Position numbers and translations under genes: made by a program. Under the pieces are notes generated by a model that did no database searches, was not told the origin of the DNA, and worked only from the letters and a program-made list of their open reading frames with translations. Below, one piece after another: positions 1-6,156 of a stretch of DNA of 10,645 nucleotides (positions are counted from its first letter, which is position 1; every line of letters starts with the position of its first letter). The DNA is from Burkholderiaceae bacterium (GTDB lineage Bacteria; Pseudomonadota; Gammaproteobacteria; Burkholderiales; Burkholderiaceae_E), in contig JAHYJF010000108.1 of assembly GCA_019428955.1 (NCBI GenBank), positions 1-10,645 on the forward strand. Direction: 5' to 3'.

Positions 1-988
1 CTGGGGACGGCGTGGCCGCGGATACGTGACCAATTACTGCGGGGGACGTACCGGCCCAGTCCGGTACGACGGGTAACGATCCCGAAACCGGACGGCGGCG
101 AGCGCGAGCTTGGCATCCCGACGGTCACGGATCGGCTGATCCAGCAAGCCCTGCTGCAAGTGCTGCAACCGCTACTTGACCCCACCTTCAGCGAACACAG
201 CTACGGCTTCCGGCCGGGCAGACGTGCGCACGACGCGGTCTTGGCCGCGCACGGCTACGTGCAGTCCGGACGGAAGATTGTGGTCGATGTTGATCTGGAG
301 AAATTCTTTGATCGCGTCAATCACGACATCCTCATCGATCGTCTACGGAAACGCATTGCCGACGCCGGGATCCTTCGGCTGATACGGGCGTATCTGAACA
401 GCGGCATCATGAGCGATGGTGTGGTGCTGGAACGGTATCAGGGCACGCCGCAAGGCGGGCGAGCGGGTGATGGCGCTCTTGCGGCGGTGTTACGCCAAGC
501 TACAGCTCAAGGTCAATGAGACCAAGAGCGCGGTGACCAGCGTGACGGGAAGAAAGTTTCTGGGCTACAGCTTCTGGTTTGCCAAGGAAGGCGTCAAGCG
601 TAAGGTGGCTACCAAGCCGATGGCGACGTTCAAGCAACGGATCAGGCAACTGACCCGGCGCTCGGGGGGACGCAGCATGGCAGAGGTCGTCGAGCGACTG
701 AAACCTTATCTGTTGGGATGGAAAGCCTACTTTGGGCTGGCGCAAACACCGCGAGTCTGGCGCACGCTGGACGAATGGTTGCGGAACCGGCTTCGGGCAA
801 TCCATCTCAAGCACTGGAAGCGAGGTAGCACGATCTACCGGGAACTGATCAACCTGGGCGCAGCCGAGCATGTGGCGAAGCGTGGGGCGGGTAATTCCCG
901 CTGCTGGTGGCGAAACAGCAATGGCGACATCCAACGGGTGCTGACCATCGCCTACTTCGACCAACTCGGTGTGCCTCGACTCTCATGA
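1..988 (+). pseudogene. ltrA: Group II intron reverse transcriptase/maturase, internal deletion
   Basis: An open frame enters from the left edge and reads through RT motifs: IPKPDGGERELGIPTVTDR, then HSYGFRPGR, then VVDVDLEKFFDRVNHD with the first catalytic Asp of the RT palm, and RYQGTPQGG at about 433-459. Intact proteins continue with PLSP... and the YADD catalytic box. Here that block of roughly 40 residues is missing. The frame shifts and resumes as AGERVMALLRRCYAKL at about 455, continuing through the FLGYSF motif and the maturase X domain (LKPYLLGWKAYF) to a TGA at 986-988. The protein ends YFDQLGVPRL with no HNH endonuclease domain. Loss of YADD should abolish reverse transcription. 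The junction lies on GGCGGGC at 454-460, which could have been present on both sides of the lost segment. Family assignment is firm; the exact deletion size is inferred from homologues. Confidence 0.9.
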
Positions 989-1000
989 CCTCAACTTCTC

Positions 1001-1076
1001 GAACCGCCCGGTGCGGACCCGCATGCCGGGTGGTGTGGGAGGGGTCCGATCAACTATGATCGGCCCCTATCCCGAT
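1001..1076 (+). ncRNA. Group II intron ribozyme domains V and VI
   Basis: Domain V (about 1002-1034) is a hairpin. A 9-bp lower stem pairs ACCGCCCGG with CCGGGTGGT, a TG bulge follows on the 3' side, and a TGCG/CGCA upper stem closes a four-base loop. A CGC triplet occupies the place of the catalytic triad; CGC instead of AGC is known from class C introns. Domain VI (about 1037-1073) pairs GGGAGGGG..CCGATCA with TGATCGG.CCCC..TCCC. It leaves an unpaired A at 1069, seven bases from the proposed 3' end, which fits a branch-point adenosine. The fold was drawn by hand. Helices and spacing match the known architecture, but class assignment is tentative. Confidence 0.75.
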
Positions 1077-1085
1077 TGCTTTGCT

Positions 1086-1132
1086 TGGCTCTCCGACCAG
1101 GGCTCGAAGCTGGGACCTGCGGATTAACAGTC
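1086..1132 (-). tRNA. tRNA-Asn(GTT) 3' half, att-like fragment
   Basis: Read on the minus strand, this stretch begins GACTGTTAATCCGCAGG, which is an anticodon loop with GTT and the 3' side of its stem. It continues with a T-loop TTCGAGC and an acceptor strand ending TCGGAGA-GCCA, as in bacterial tRNA-Asn. The 5' half (acceptor strand TCTCCGA, D-arm, 5' anticodon stem) is not found upstream, so this is not a functional gene. Upstream there is only a GCTATCGG match at 1157-1164, at the wrong distance. The T-stem also has one mismatch (CCAGC against CCTGG). A tRNA segment running from the anticodon loop to the 3' end is the usual core of tyrosine-integrase attachment sites, so this is probably an att scar. 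A degraded tRNA gene is the alternative. Confidence 0.75.
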
Positions 1133-1269
1133 AAGCTTAGTGGTGTGTCTTGGCTTGCTATCGGCACCCGAAATTGGTGCTCAATGACCTGGTCAGTATC
1201 TGCGGCAGCGAGTTCCTGGGGGGCGCGCGGATTGATGGAGAGGCAGCCGGCAAGATTGAAGGTCAACAG
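1133..1269. other. Unassigned segment between tRNA-Asn half and truncated gene
   Basis: No recognisable gene. One minus-strand frame gives a hydrophobic stretch followed by LAGC, which superficially resembles a lipoprotein signal. It has no nearby start codon or ribosome binding site, and it runs on into the tRNA fragment. The neighbouring reading frame of the decayed exported-protein gene ceases to resemble its expected continuation near 1270. The segment therefore probably has a different origin from that gene. Confidence 0.4.
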
Positions 1270-2092
1270 CAGGCAAAGACTGTGAGCCCAGCGACTTGTA
1301 GGCGCCAACGCTGCTGCTCCACTCGAAGTGGCTGTCGGCCTGGGTAATCGTCGCGGCGCTGAGCCAGCGGCCCACCAGAATCGGCGAAAACACGTGCTGG
1401 TATGACAGCGCGCTGGTCGATCCGATGCGATCGGCGGCAGTGACGAACACCGTCTCGCGAAAATCGATCGCATCGATCGTGCTTGGCTCCCATGACTTGC
1501 GATAGCGCCCCTGGACATAGGGTTTGAGCGCACCGTGGAAGCCGATGCGAAAGTCGACAGAATCGCCTACTGCGCGCCCGATTCCCGCAAAGAACGAACG
1601 ATCAGCTTCGGTTTGGGCCTGCCATAGTTGCTGGCGCGAGAAGGACTCCGGCTTGTCGGTGATGACTTCTCGCCGGTTGTCGCGCCCGGTGAAAATGTAG
1701 GTATTCTTTTCCGGATTCGGCAGCCGGAAATTGGCGCTGAAGCGCACGGTGAACTCTACCGACTCATCCTGTCATTTGTAGAAACTCAGTCCGAACCGAC
1801 CGTCGCTGACCTTGCCGCCGGCCTCCTTGAACGGCCGGTCGCCAAACCAGCTGTTGACGCCACTGGCCAACCACTCCGCGGCCGAGCGGACCGACCTGCG
1901 GGCTGATTCCAACGCCAAATTATCTTCCGGATTGCCGGGTTCGACGTTGGAGTCGTCCACCGCGGCCGCGGTGTCGGCCGCCACCGCGTCACCTGCCAGG
2001 GCCAACTGCGGGTAACCCGGGAACCCGACAATAACCTGCAACAGCAGGGGAGCAATCGGCCAGCGCATGTTCAATGACACCCAGTCTCTCAT
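1270..2092 (-). pseudogene. Decayed exported beta-rich (outer-membrane-like) protein
   Basis: The minus-strand frame opens at ATG 2092 (or the later ATG at 2068). It encodes a signal peptide with hydrophobic core IAPLLLQVIVGF and a likely cleavage after QLALA. Next come AAEWLASGVNSWFGDRPF and GRFGLSFYK, then a TGA at 1772-1774. The same frame continues without shift: VRFSANFRLPNPEKNTYIFTG, FFAGIGRAVGDSVDFRIGF, YVQGRYRKSWEPS, DFRETVFVTAADRIGSTSAL and so on. The alternating polar/hydrophobic strands suggest a membrane beta-barrel, and I recall similar uncharacterised proteins in related bacteria. The TGA could have come from CGA by one transition. Resemblance stops near 1270, so the C-terminal strands are lost. 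It lies 60 bp downstream of the hydratase on the same strand. Function is unknown. Confidence 0.65.
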
Positions 2093-2152
2093 CTGTTCTC
2101 GGGAATCGTACCCGCAACTGCTGGCGGCGTGACAAGCAAATCCGACTGGGCG

Positions 2153-2953
2153 TTAGTCGCATAGGCCAATCTCGATCCGGCCCAATGTGCCATAGTCGGC
2201 CACGACTCGGTCCCCCGGCATGATCTCCAGGGGCACCATGCAGGTTCCGCATGAGGCCCAGTCTCCCGCCCGCAATCCCAAGCCGAGCACTGACAGCGTG
2301 TTCGCGAGCCAGGTTAGCGCGATAAGCGGGTTGCCAAGCAGCGCGCGACCTTCTCCCTGGCGTGTGTAACGCACGCAGCCATTTGCGCCGCAAACGGTCG
2401 CATGCACCAGGTGTGCCGCAAGATCGGTCGTGCGCCACGTTGCCGGCGCAGCAGGGCCGAAGGCGAATCGGCCACAGCAAGCATCATCGGCGATCAGTTG
2501 GGCCATTCCGGCACTGGCAAAGTCCGCAAAGCGCGAGTCGGGCAACTCGAAGGCCGGGTGAAGCGAGGCGACGGCCGCCAACACTTCTTCGGCGGCATAA
2601 GGCGCGGAGCGCGGCGGCAGGGTGGCGCCCATCCGGAAAGCGATCTCGGGCTCGACCACCCGCATGCGCTTGCCGGTGAGCGATAACGTCGCGCCAATCG
2701 GGCGCACGAAGCTATCAAGGATGCGCCCGGTTAGTGGCCCGTCGACGTGGATGTGCGCTTGCCCTGCGGCACTGGTGGCGGCGATCTTCCAGCCGACGAC
2801 GGGGCGCTCGGCGACGGCCGCCAAAGCGGCCTGGATTGCGTGGCCGGCGATGGCGTCGCGCGGACGAATCTCATCGGGCAAGGCATCGATGACAGTGCCC
2901 GACTGTCGGCAGTTCCAGAGCAGGCGGGCGGCATCGTGGGCTATGCGGTGCAT
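2153..2953 (-). CDS. 2-keto-4-pentenoate hydratase family protein
   Basis: Intact 266-residue protein of the hydratase/decarboxylase branch of the fumarylacetoacetate hydrolase superfamily (MhpD/HpcG/XylJ type). It adds water to 2-hydroxypenta-2,4-dienoate-like compounds, or is a paralogue with another substrate, and is cytosolic and metal-dependent. Visible signatures are GWKIAATS (54-61), EPEIAF with probable metal-ligand Glu101 and Glu103, PAFELPDSR with Glu136, LLGNPLIALTWLANTL (205-220) and PGDRVVADYGTLGRI near the end. Length matches the family. ATG 2953 fits the family N-terminus (ARLLW.CRQSGT.IDALP), although the ribosome binding site is weak. An IS3 element begins 27 bp upstream, so the native promoter is probably displaced. 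The precise substrate cannot be read from the sequence; no other meta-cleavage gene is nearby. Confidence 0.85.
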   Translation of the reverse strand: MHRIAHDAARLLWNCRQSGTVIDALPDEIRPRDAIAGHAIQAALAAVAERPVVGWKIAATSAAGQAHIHVDGPLTGRILDSFVRPIGATLSLTGKRMRVVEPEIAFRMGATLPPRSAPYAAEEVLAAVASLHPAFELPDSRFADFASAGMAQLIADDACCGRFAFGPAAPATWRTTDLAAHLVHATVCGANGCVRYTRQGEGRALLGNPLIALTWLANTLSVLGLGLRAGDWASCGTCMVPLEIMPGDRVVADYGTLGRIEIGLCD

Positions 2954-2980
2954 CTTGGCTCGAAAACTTGGCGGGCAGCG

Positions 2981-3007
2981 TGAACCGCCCCGGGATTCCC
3001 GGAGACT
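2981..3007 (+). repeat. IS3 element left terminal inverted repeat
   Basis: This is the 27-bp end next to the orfB stop codon. It matches the reverse complement of 4263-4289 at 24 of 27 positions, all differences lying in the central four bases. Confidence 0.9.
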
Positions 3008-3019
3008 GGTTGTGTTGAG

Positions 3020-3922
3020 TCAGGCCGCGATGGCCGTTTCTCCTTGTTGGCGAAGATACGCCATTTCCAACTCCGCTGGCGGAACGTTGCCAATCGGTTC
3101 GAGCAGCCGGCGGTGGTTGAACCAATCGACCCATTCAAGGGTCGCATATTCGACGGCCTCGAGGTGACGCCAGGGGCCGCGGTGATGGATGACCTCCGTC
3201 TTGAAGAGTCCGATGATCGTCTCGGCCAGAGCGTTGTCGTAGGAATCGCTTACGCTGCCAACCGATGGTTCGACGCCCATTTCGGCCAGACGCTCGGTGT
3301 AGCGGATCGACAGGTACTGACTACCTCTGTCGCTGTGATGCACCACCCCCTTGCCAGGACAACGCGACCACAGGGCCTGTTCCAGGGCGTCAAGAACGAG
3401 TTCGGTGTGCATCGAGCGTGCTACCCGCCAGCCGATGATGCGGCGAGCGAAGACATCAATGACGAAGGCGACGTAGACGAATCCCGACCAGGTCGCCACA
3501 TAGGTGAAGTCAGCCACCCACAGCTGGTTCGGGCGCTGTGCCTTGAAGTCCCGGTTGACGAGATCGGCCGGCCGCTGGGCACGCTCGTCGGCGATCGTCG
3601 TGCGGCAGCGTTTGCCACGCACCACTCCTTGCAGGCCCAGAGAGCGCATCAGCCGCTCGACGGTACAGCGGGCAACAGTGACCTTCTCGCGGCGCAGTTG
3701 CCGCCAGACCTTGCGTGCCCCGTAGACCCTGAAGTTGGACTCGTGGACACGCCTGATCTGGCCGGCAAGCACAGCGTCACGGCGACTGCGCGCCGAACAG
3801 CGCTCAGGGTCGGCCTGGCGCGCCTTGAACTCGTAATACACCGATGGGGCGATCGGCAACTGCTTGCAGATCGGCTCGACCCCATACTGGGCTCGGTGTT
3901 CGTCGATGAACGACGCCATCAC
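3020..3922 (-). CDS. IS3-family transposase OrfB (DDE catalytic subunit)
   Basis: 300 residues counted from GTG 3922, with ATG at 3919 as the alternative start. The HTH_21-like region (about 47-100, including YGARKVWRQL) is followed by the rve integrase core. Catalytic residues are visible as Asp138 (VADFTYV), Asp198 (HHSDRGSQY) and Glu234 (DNALAETIIGLFK). The last two are separated by 35 residues, the canonical D(35)E spacing. The C-terminal WFNHRRLLEPIGNVPPAE motif is present. Nothing is missing, so the enzyme is probably functional for cutting and joining the IS ends. It overlaps OrfA by a few bases. Confidence 0.95.
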   Translation of the reverse strand: MMASFIDEHRAQYGVEPICKQLPIAPSVYYEFKARQADPERCSARSRRDAVLAGQIRRVHESNFRVYGARKVWRQLRREKVTVARCTVERLMRSLGLQGVVRGKRCRTTIADERAQRPADLVNRDFKAQRPNQLWVADFTYVATWSGFVYVAFVIDVFARRIIGWRVARSMHTELVLDALEQALWSRCPGKGVVHHSDRGSQYLSIRYTERLAEMGVEPSVGSVSDSYDNALAETIIGLFKTEVIHHRGPWRHLEAVEYATLEWVDWFNHRRLLEPIGNVPPAELEMAYLRQQGETAIAA

Positions 3923-4239
3923 TTCGGTCGGCGGTCGAGCTCCGCCTGGGCAAAATATGCTGAGGCCTTGCGCAGAATCTCGTTGGCGCGACGCAACTCG
4001 CGGTTCTCGCGCTCAAGCTCCTTGAGCCGCTGGCGCTCGGAGCCGTTCGCCCCTTCGCGCTTGCCCAGGTCTCGTTCGGCTCGCCTCACCCACTTGCGCA
4101 GCGTCTCACCCGTGCACCCGATCTTGCTCGCCACCGACTCGATGGCCGACCACTGCGATGCGTGCTGGTGTTGCTGCTCAAGAACCAACCCGACGGCCCG
4201 ATCACGAACCTCCGGGGAATACCTCGATCTCCTGTCCAT
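3919..4239 (-). CDS. IS3-family transposase OrfA (DNA-binding subunit)
   Basis: 106-residue protein. The N-terminal helix-turn-helix (about residues 6-52, YSPEVRDRAV...IGCTGETLRKWVRR) should bind the IS ends. It is followed by a leucine-zipper-like coiled coil (about 68-95, LKELERENRELRRANEIL) for oligomerisation. Start is ATG 4239 with a GGAG/AGGA-type ribosome binding site just upstream. Its stop overlaps the OrfB start as TGATG, and OrfB lies in the -1 frame. A fused OrfAB made by -1 frameshifting is usual in this family, but I see no strong A-rich slippery heptamer here. OrfB may be made mainly by translational coupling. Confidence 0.93.
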   Translation of the reverse strand: MDRRSRYSPEVRDRAVGLVLEQQHQHASQWSAIESVASKIGCTGETLRKWVRRAERDLGKREGANGSERQRLKELERENRELRRANEILRKASAYFAQAELDRRPK

Positions 4240-4262
4240 AACTCCATCCTCTTAAATAATGG

Positions 4263-4289
4263 AGTCTCCGGACAACCCGGGGCGGTTCA
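4263..4289 (-). repeat. IS3 element right terminal inverted repeat
   Basis: This is the 27-bp end upstream of orfA. Read on the minus strand it begins TGAACCGCCCCGGG and ends CCGGAGACT, mirroring 2981-3007 with three mismatches. Confidence 0.9.
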
Positions 4290-4419
4290 GTTTGATGCTG
4301 GCAATGGCAAGTCGACATTCCGATGGATCACGGACATCAAGCCAGACGCGCTTGCTGATGGACTCGGCCCTATGCTCAAGGGTGCGGTGACCGGGTTGGA
4401 ATCGCAGTTCGGTACCTGA
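4290..4419 (+). pseudogene. C-terminal remnant, SRPBCC-like protein (tentative)
   Basis: Directly after the IS3 end, an open frame encodes FDAGNGKSTFRWITDIKP and LGPMLKGAVTGLESQFGT before a TGA at 4417-4419. A strand rich in Thr/Trp followed by a long C-terminal helix with a GPML-type motif is typical of the end of SRPBCC (START/polyketide-cyclase-like) proteins. The 5' part is absent: the IS interrupts it, and the other IS flank carries an unrelated gene. It is probably a non-functional tail. The family call rests on about 42 residues and is uncertain. Confidence 0.4.
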
Positions 4420-4550
4420 CCCCTTCATCCGGCGAGCCTCGATTTTGAGGCGTGGCAGACACGGCGGTCACTCGCGGCGCGACACGTTTTTTTATGGCAG
4501 GTTAAAAGGGTTTCTTAGTAGGCCTAGAGGCCTTCCATGTTCGACAGTGC

Positions 4551-4558
4551 AAAAGGAG
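4551..4558 (+). promoter_or_regulatory. Ribosome binding site of the small protein gene
   Basis: AAAAGGAG lies six bases before ATG 4565. It fixes this start over the in-frame upstream GTG/ATG-like codons, which lack such a site and would cover untranslated-looking sequence. About 20 bases upstream lies AGGCCTAGAGGCCT (4520-4533), two copies of the palindrome AGGCCT. These could form a small hairpin or an operator, but no role can be assigned. Confidence 0.7.
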
Positions 4559-4564
4559 ATCGAT

Positions 4565-4852
4565 ATGAGTTTCGGCGTTATTTCTAGTTGGACCAGCAGT
4601 GCTCCCATGTCGGAGGAGTTGAAGAGCGAGGCGCGCAACAAGTACGCACCAGGGGTCAAGGCATTGGGGGCCTCTCAAGTGCACTTCATACAGACCAGCG
4701 ATTCGACCTTCCAGGTGGTAACCATCTACCCGGATGAAGGTGTCGCCAACAGCGCGCGCGACAAGCAAGCTGCCTTGCACGCCCAAGCTGCCGGCGAATT
4801 GCCTGTCAAGATGGTCGGAGAGTACCGAGGGGAAGTCTTCGCGGCTGCTTGA
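4565..4852 (+). CDS. Small hypothetical protein, possible dimeric alpha/beta-barrel fold
   Basis: 95 residues, no signal peptide or membrane segment, so cytosolic. The pattern is a strand (FGVISSWT), a helix (SEELKSEARNKYAPGVKAL), a strand pair (QVHFIQTSDSTFQVVTIYPDEG), a helix (ANSARDKQAALHAQAA) and a final strand (VKMVGEYRGEVFAA). This order resembles ABM-type/EthD-like ferredoxin-fold dimers that bind or oxidise small aromatic or lipid molecules. No catalytic residue can be singled out, so the fold is inference and the function unknown. The strong ribosome binding site supports a real gene. It lies 98 bp upstream of a TesB-type thioesterase on the same strand, with a hairpin between. Confidence 0.75.
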   Translation: MSFGVISSWTSSAPMSEELKSEARNKYAPGVKALGASQVHFIQTSDSTFQVVTIYPDEGVANSARDKQAALHAQAAGELPVKMVGEYRGEVFAAA

Positions 4853-4873
4853 AGGGCCTTATGAATCGGCCCT
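4853..4873 (+). terminator. Hairpin after small protein gene, possible weak terminator
   Basis: AGGGCC and GGCCCT form a 6-bp stem with a nine-base loop, immediately after the TGA stop. Only a GATT follows and there is no T-tract. It is therefore at best a weak intrinsic terminator or an mRNA-stabilising hairpin. Confidence 0.3.
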
Positions 4874-4912
4874 GATTCCAGCGGAACAAGCGAGCCTCAT
4901 CGGCGCAGCCTC

Positions 4913-4918
4913 TACAAT
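4913..4918 (+). promoter_or_regulatory. Possible -10 box (TACAAT) before the thioesterase
   Basis: TACAAT lies 32 bases before the thioesterase ATG and would give a short leader. No good -35 hexamer is seen at 16-18 bases upstream. Promoter function is only a suggestion. If real, the thioesterase does not depend on read-through from the small protein gene. Confidence 0.25.
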
Positions 4919-4950
4919 CGACGCTTTCGACCTGTGTCCTACTCCAGCCA

Positions 4951-5775
4951 ATGAATCAGTGCACCCCGTTCTCAGCCATCGTCACTGCCCGCACCCGCGC
5001 GGGCAATACCGTCACCTTCGATATGGCCGAAGACTGGCAGCAGGGCCGAACAGCCTACGGCGGTGTCGTATGCGCCATTGCGGCGCAGGCGATGCGCGAT
5101 GTCGCCGGCGCTAACTGGTCGCCCAATGTGAGCCTGCGCGCGTTGCAGTGCAGCTTCGTCTCGGTGGTGGCAGCTGGACGCGTTCAGGTCGAGGTTGAGG
5201 TGCTGCGTCAAGGCCGCAACGTGTGCCAGGTGCTGGCGCGGGTGATGGAGGGTGGGCGGCTGGGTTCGGTGCTGCTTGGGGTCTATAGCGCTGATCGCCC
5301 TTCGGCGCTGACGCCGCGCCGGCCTCAGCGGCCCGCGGCACGTCTCGAAGCGGATTTGCTGCCGTCGGCGCCTTTCATGCCCGGGAGAATGCCGCCGTTC
5401 CTGCAGCACTTGGAGATGCGCTGGTCTGAAGGTAGCGCGCCCTTTAGCGGCAGTCCCGGCGATCGCTCGTCGATCCACCTGCGGCTGCGCGACCGCGATG
5501 GCGACGCCATCATTCCGGAGGTCCTGACCGTGCTCTTGGCAGATGCGCCCGCGACCCCGGCAGTCAGTGAACTGACGGGGCCGACGCCGTCGAGCAGCGT
5601 GACCTGGAACCTCGACCTGCGGGCCCCCGGCCGCGTGGATGCGCAGGGCTGGTGGCGTATCGATAGCCAGTCACTGGTCGTGGATGGCGGCTACGTCAAT
5701 CACTGGGCCCAGCTGTGGGCGCCGTCGGGCGCTCTGGCGGCGCTCGGTACGCAAGTGGTCACCGTCTTCGCCTGA
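4951..5775 (+). CDS. Acyl-CoA thioesterase, TesB-like double hotdog
   Basis: 274-residue cytosolic enzyme expected to hydrolyse acyl-CoA to free acid and CoA. The first hotdog domain carries GRTAYGGVVCAIAAQAM (33-48), matching the family's QGRT.FGG helix, and SLRALQCSFV. The second has LLADAP with Asp198, SSSVTWNLDL with Thr218 and LGTQVV with Gln268. These align in order and approximate spacing with the Asp/Thr/Gln triad of E. coli TesB. Length is close to the family's 260-290. ATG 4951 is chosen because the following residues fit the family N-terminus; no clear Shine-Dalgarno is present. Natural chain length is not predictable. It is convergent with the remnant gene at 5867-6130. Confidence 0.85.
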   Translation: MNQCTPFSAIVTARTRAGNTVTFDMAEDWQQGRTAYGGVVCAIAAQAMRDVAGANWSPNVSLRALQCSFVSVVAAGRVQVEVEVLRQGRNVCQVLARVMEGGRLGSVLLGVYSADRPSALTPRRPQRPAARLEADLLPSAPFMPGRMPPFLQHLEMRWSEGSAPFSGSPGDRSSIHLRLRDRDGDAIIPEVLTVLLADAPATPAVSELTGPTPSSSVTWNLDLRAPGRVDAQGWWRIDSQSLVVDGGYVNHWAQLWAPSGALAALGTQVVTVFA

Positions 5776-5781
5776 ACCCTG

Positions 5782-5856
5782 CCGGGGAACGAGGCAGCAA
5801 GGCGCCGCGTCCCCGGTCGCTTGAACGCCTTGAGCGTTTGGCGATCAGGGATCGCC
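5782..5856. terminator. Cluster of hairpins between convergent genes
   Basis: Three inverted repeats follow the thioesterase stop. CCGGGGA (5782-5788) pairs with TCCCCGG (5810-5816). AACGC/GCGTT occurs within about 5824-5838. GGCGATC-AGG-GATCGCC (5840-5856) is a perfect 7-bp stem. None is followed by a T-tract on either strand. They may serve as a bidirectional terminator between convergent transcripts; this is inference from position. Confidence 0.35.
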
Positions 5857-5866
5857 GGAAGCTACT

Positions 5867-6130
5867 TCACAGCACGGTGAAATCGAACAATGTCCATCCC
5901 CTCTCGTCGATCCCCAGGTACCGGCCCTGTCCCTGGTCAGCTATCCCGATACAGGCGGACGTGAGACCCAAGAGCTCGCCGAACCACTCCAGTTCGAAGC
6001 AGAGAAGATCACTGCTCATTTTCCACTTGCCGGTGTCGTCGCATTTTCCGTTCTGAGCGAAGAGGCGCATGCACACGGAACCATCGGATTTCCAGTTCCA
6101 GTAGGAATGCCCACTAAAGTTAGGTATCAC
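5867..6130 (-). pseudogene. Remnant of small Trp/Cys-rich protein, N-terminus missing
   Basis: 87-residue minus-strand frame from GTG 6130 to a stop at 5867. It reads SYWNWKSDGSVCMRLFAQNG, DDTGKWKMSSDLLCFELEW and TSACIGIADQGQGRYLGI. The repeated strand-turn pattern, the 'DG' turn followed by 'GKW' and 'LCF.LEW', and the conserved Cys residues resemble DUF995-like/lipocalin-like extracytoplasmic proteins. Such proteins normally carry a signal peptide and an upstream strand. Here an in-frame TAG lies just upstream, at 6137-6139, and there is no signal sequence. That TAG is probably the original stop of the aminotransferase before IS1182 inserted. It is probably a fragment; an intact short gene is less likely. 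Family call is tentative. Confidence 0.4.
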
Positions 6131-6156
6131 GATTGACTACCTTCGTTCGTGGCGCT

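Larger units (their letters stand above)
1..1076 (+). mobile_element. Group II intron, 3' part (5' end outside window)
   Basis: The window opens inside the intron-encoded reverse transcriptase/maturase reading frame. That frame is followed by a non-coding tail that folds like ribozyme domains V and VI. The 3' splice boundary is placed after the sequence CCCGAT at 1071-1076, because group II introns end in AT or AC shortly after the domain VI helix. The domain I-IV region and the 5' exon lie left of the window. The 3' exon begins TGCTTTGC, only nine bases before a tRNA-Asn 3' end on the other strand. The intron is probably no longer autonomously mobile, since its RT is broken (see that entry). 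It could still splice if a related maturase acts in trans, which is inference. Confidence 0.85.
2981..4289 (-). mobile_element. Complete IS3-family insertion sequence (1309 bp)
   Basis: Two overlapping transposase frames are bounded by near-perfect inverted repeats, TGAACCGCCCCGGG-nnnn-CCGGAGACT, starting TG and ending CA. Layout and size are typical of the IS3 family. Three- or four-base flanks (GCG/AGCG on the left, GTT/GTTT on the right) do not match, so no target duplication is visible. This suggests that one flank has been lost or exchanged since insertion. Both transposase frames appear intact, so the element could be active. Confidence 0.92.

Noticed and set aside
1..988. Retron or diversity-generating retroelement RT
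   Set aside because: The maturase X domain, the GTPQGG context and the domain V/VI structure right after the stop identify a group II intron. No template/variable repeat pair or msr-msd structure is seen.
1054..1533. Possible lipoprotein with LAGC lipobox on the minus strand
   Set aside because: No Met or ribosome binding site close to the hydrophobic stretch. The frame begins out of frame inside the exported-protein gene and ends through the tRNA-Asn fragment and intron, so it is chance.
1772..1774. TGA as a selenocysteine codon
   Set aside because: No SECIS-like hairpin was apparent after it, the protein is an exported barrel-like type without redox context, and the gene is also truncated at its 3' end.
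3044..4255. 403-codon plus-strand open frame across the IS3 element
   Set aside because: It lies antisense to OrfA and OrfB, whose motifs and catalytic residues are complete. The plus-strand product has no recognisable domain, and GC-rich codon use explains the open antisense frame.
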